Shown here piece after piece: positions 62,035 through 64,000 of a stretch of DNA of 64,000 bases (positions are counted from its first letter, which is position 1; each line of letters begins with the position of its first letter). Under the pieces are notes generated by a model, which did not search any database, had not been told where the DNA came from, and saw only the letters and a list, made by a program, of their open reading frames with translations. The stretch comes from Gautieria morchelliformis (lineage: Eukaryota; Basidiomycota; Agaricomycetes; Gomphales; Gomphaceae). The stretch is taken from positions 124,001-188,000 of the forward strand of contig WHVA01000182.1 of assembly GCA_015179125.1 (NCBI GenBank), written 5' to 3'. The translations under genes and the position numbers were made by a program.

Positions 62035-63000
62035 GTTTCCCAGGGCAGACACTTATTGATGCATGGACCTTGCAATCATAATGATTTGATTTCCCATATT
62101 GTACATGTAGTAATGCTCTAGTCTGTCCTGCAGTGCATCTACTGTGTAAGGTAACAACTCACGCAACATTATAATCACTGGGTGACAGGGTTTGGTATGT
62201 AGAGTACAATCTATGCTCTACTCTGACCCAGAGCTGCATGGCACCAATGGCGTGATCTGTGAGTACATGTGTCAGCCTGCAAAGTGAATTCTAATCTGTG
62301 TGGCTAGTTGATGCATGTAAGTGACAGAATAATGAGTTTCAAATAGAGTAAGGATGCGGCCTTTGGCTCGAGGCCAAGTTCGATATAGAGCACAAGAAGG
62401 GAAGGTAACTTGAGGTTCGACTAATGACTCGAAGTCAAACAAAATGTCAAAAGTTCGTGTTCATGATTGATTTCAGTCATACATGGCGTACTACTTATAA
62501 TAACTTGGATAGGGGTCTCGATATGAAGAACGGATGACGAGGGTGATAGGAAATGGTCATACAGTGGGTGCGTGTGTCCTGCCAACACTGTATATCCGCG
62601 CCGCAGCTCACCTGCTTGGTCTCGCCTGGACATAATGTAGAGAGGTACATGCTCATCTGGTGCCTCGAGTGATGAGGCAGATGGATAGGCAGTCGTTTGA
62701 TGGCTCAAAGCATGAGGCAGATTGGTAGGTGGAATTGAATAGGAATGATGTACATGGCTCCAGGGTGGTGGAGAATATATATCGTGTGTCCTGATCGTGA
62801 GATGGAATCGACTCGGTCCACCCTGGTACTTGGCTTGTCAATTGTACTCATGCCTCAACTCGACTTGTGGTATGGATCTAGGTGCTCGGGGGTGGTGTGC
62901 TACTATTGGCTCGACTCGGTGGGTGTCGATATGTGTTTGTGGTGTCGACTCATGGCTCAATGACTCGGGTGTGTACACATATGTATCCTGGCTTTGGCTA
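62035..63000. other. Intergenic with scattered GACTCG words
   Basis: No gene recognised. GACTCG/ACTCGACT words recur at about 62420, 62810, 62860, 62910, 62945 and 62965; GGCCTTTGGCTCGAGGCCAAG near 62360 is a short imperfect palindrome. Confidence 0.4.
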
Positions 63001-63002
63001 GT

Positions 63003-63440
63003 ATGGACTTTCCAGATGCAATTGAGGAGAATCTAGAAGCACATGAGGCTGACCTGAACACTGTAGAGATCTCTGATCAAGCCACTGCGTTTGTTGCTAG
63101 AACACAACTCACTCGACCAACTCACAATCAACAGCAGAGTAACAACCAACCAAATGTACGTGTCAGTTAAGCTTCACCAGGTAACACATTGAAGCCACCA
63201 TTCACATGTAACAATTGTGGAAAAATCGGTCACTTGGCCACATGCTGCTACAGACCTCAAGGAGGGTTACAAGGGCAAGCTCCTTGAATGAAGAACAAAG
63301 AACCGAGTTAGCCTACCTTCTCAAGGCCAAGCAATGTGTTCACCACTTGAATATCAACCATCATACCCCCCCCCCCCAACAGACACCCGCCATTGCACAA
63401 TTAGCAGAGCAGAAATCAAATGACATCATCATGATGGGAA
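63003..63440 (+). pseudogene. Retroelement gag relic with CCHC knuckle
   Basis: MDFPDAIEENLEAHEADLNT and ARTQLTRPTHNQQQSNNQPN precede, after one stop, CNNCGKIGHLATCCYRPQGG, the nucleocapsid knuckle C-x2-C-x4-H-x4-C of copia-type gag. Stops and frame changes follow at once. The family cannot be matched to either copia element above. Confidence 0.6.
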
Positions 63441-63890
63441 CATAATGAGTATCATGCCCCTAATGCTATGTGCATGCTGCCAAACAAATTAATTTTTGAT
63501 GAAACTCAACTCTTCTTGTAAGCCCATGATCTGTTTACCAAACAGAGCCAGTGAGATGCTAAGCTACTGAATCATTCGGGGACTGAACAGTCCACTACAT
63601 GAATGGTAACAAAGACTTCATTGTTTGCCACCATACAACTCGGTGTCCTTACTGTCGTGAGGAGAAATTTAGCAACTACGGACTCTTGTTTCACTGGCCT
63701 TACTTCATGACTTCACGCACATGACTAACAACCTGTAATGTCCACTATAAAGACTTCTCACTTACTATCCACATTCAATCCATGCACAAAACTCTGCATG
63801 TGTCTAATTCATCTCAGCCTTAGCCATCACCTCAGCTCAGTTCACACAGACACACCACCTCACCACCATCAGTTCATTATCAGTTTCACC
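63441..63890. other. Intergenic or decayed element, nothing recognised
   Basis: No open frame of useful length. A CA-rich leader (CACACAGACACACCACCTCACC) precedes the ATG at 63892. Confidence 0.35.
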
Positions 63891-63891
63891 A

Positions 63892-64000
63892 TGCCATCCA
63901 TCAGATCATCTTTAAATTCTATTCCTCCTCAGTCCCTGGACTCCCCTATGTCAAATACAGTATCACAATGGTCACTTGACTTGGAAGATATTCGATCACA
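63892..64000 (+). CDS. Open frame running off the right edge, unidentified
   Basis: ATG in the context TTTCACCATGCC, reading MPSIRSSLNSIPPQSLDSPM and on to DLEDIRSH, open to the last base. Only 36 codons are visible. It could be the first exon of a gene or the gag of another element whose leader begins to the left. No domain recognised. Confidence 0.35.

Overview
The window reads as nuclear DNA of a mushroom-type fungus (Agaricomycetes, Basidiomycota). Genes are split by many 45-60 nt introns with GT(A/G)NGT donors and CAG/TAG acceptors. The gene families are typical of that group: C2-NACHT-WD40 STAND proteins, a DUF6532 protein, an F-box/LRR-like protein, an EGD-type peroxygenase, a multi-intron carboxylesterase, a Crypton-type tyrosine recombinase, copia and Tad/I-like retrotransposons. 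I would not name a species.

Layout. 1-2.2 kb: decayed DUF6532 gene (+). 2.5-4.3 kb: NLR pseudogene copy 1 (+). 5.5-10.0 kb: nearly intact copia element (-) with identical LTRs and a 5-bp target duplication, inserted in a dispersed repeat. 10.2-13.0 kb: WD40 relic and repeat blocks that match the 3' flank of NLR copy 2. 13.2-14.5 kb: element with 139-bp terminal inverted repeats. 14.9-16.4 kb: intact F-box gene (-). 16.4-20.9 kb: little that can be recognised. 20.9-22.3 and 23.4-23.8 kb: LINE fragments. 24.4-34.1 kb: upstream region of a lost NLR gene, split by an almost full-length LINE (25.04-33.71 kb, 13-bp TSD), which is itself split by a 2.6-kb hairpin-packed element (26.88-29.50 kb, 4-bp TSD). 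The NLR start codon is followed directly by a second, truncated copia element. 35.0-35.5 kb: GH9 endoglucanase fragment (-). 35.9-38.2 kb: tyrosine recombinase gene with one stop. 40.1 kb: small secreted ten-cysteine protein. 42.2-44.9 kb: secreted carboxylesterase (-). 46.8-48.3 kb: unspecific-peroxygenase-like gene. 49.1-53.1 kb: NLR pseudogene copy 2. 53.2-54.2 kb: shared 3' repeat. 55.7-62.0 kb: NLR copy 3, the only copy with all domains. 63 kb: copia gag relic; an open frame runs off the right edge.

How it fits together. The window is an NLR birth-and-death cluster. At least five loci share an upstream block, a gene body or a 3' flank. One locus keeps C2-NACHT-WD40x14 and a conserved C-terminal exon; two have lost the NACHT domain by internal deletion; one is only a promoter plus start codon severed by transposons; one is only a WD40 scrap. 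Secreted degradative or oxidative genes (peroxygenase, esterase, GH9 remnant) and a small Cys-rich protein lie between them. The most unusual object is the hairpin-packed insertion at 26879-29504. Removing it together with one copy of CTAT restores the LINE reverse-transcriptase frame exactly, so its boundaries can be read to the base. Two otherwise well-preserved genes (NLR copy 3 and the peroxygenase) each lack one base in or beside a homopolymer, which could be real decay or an assembly error.
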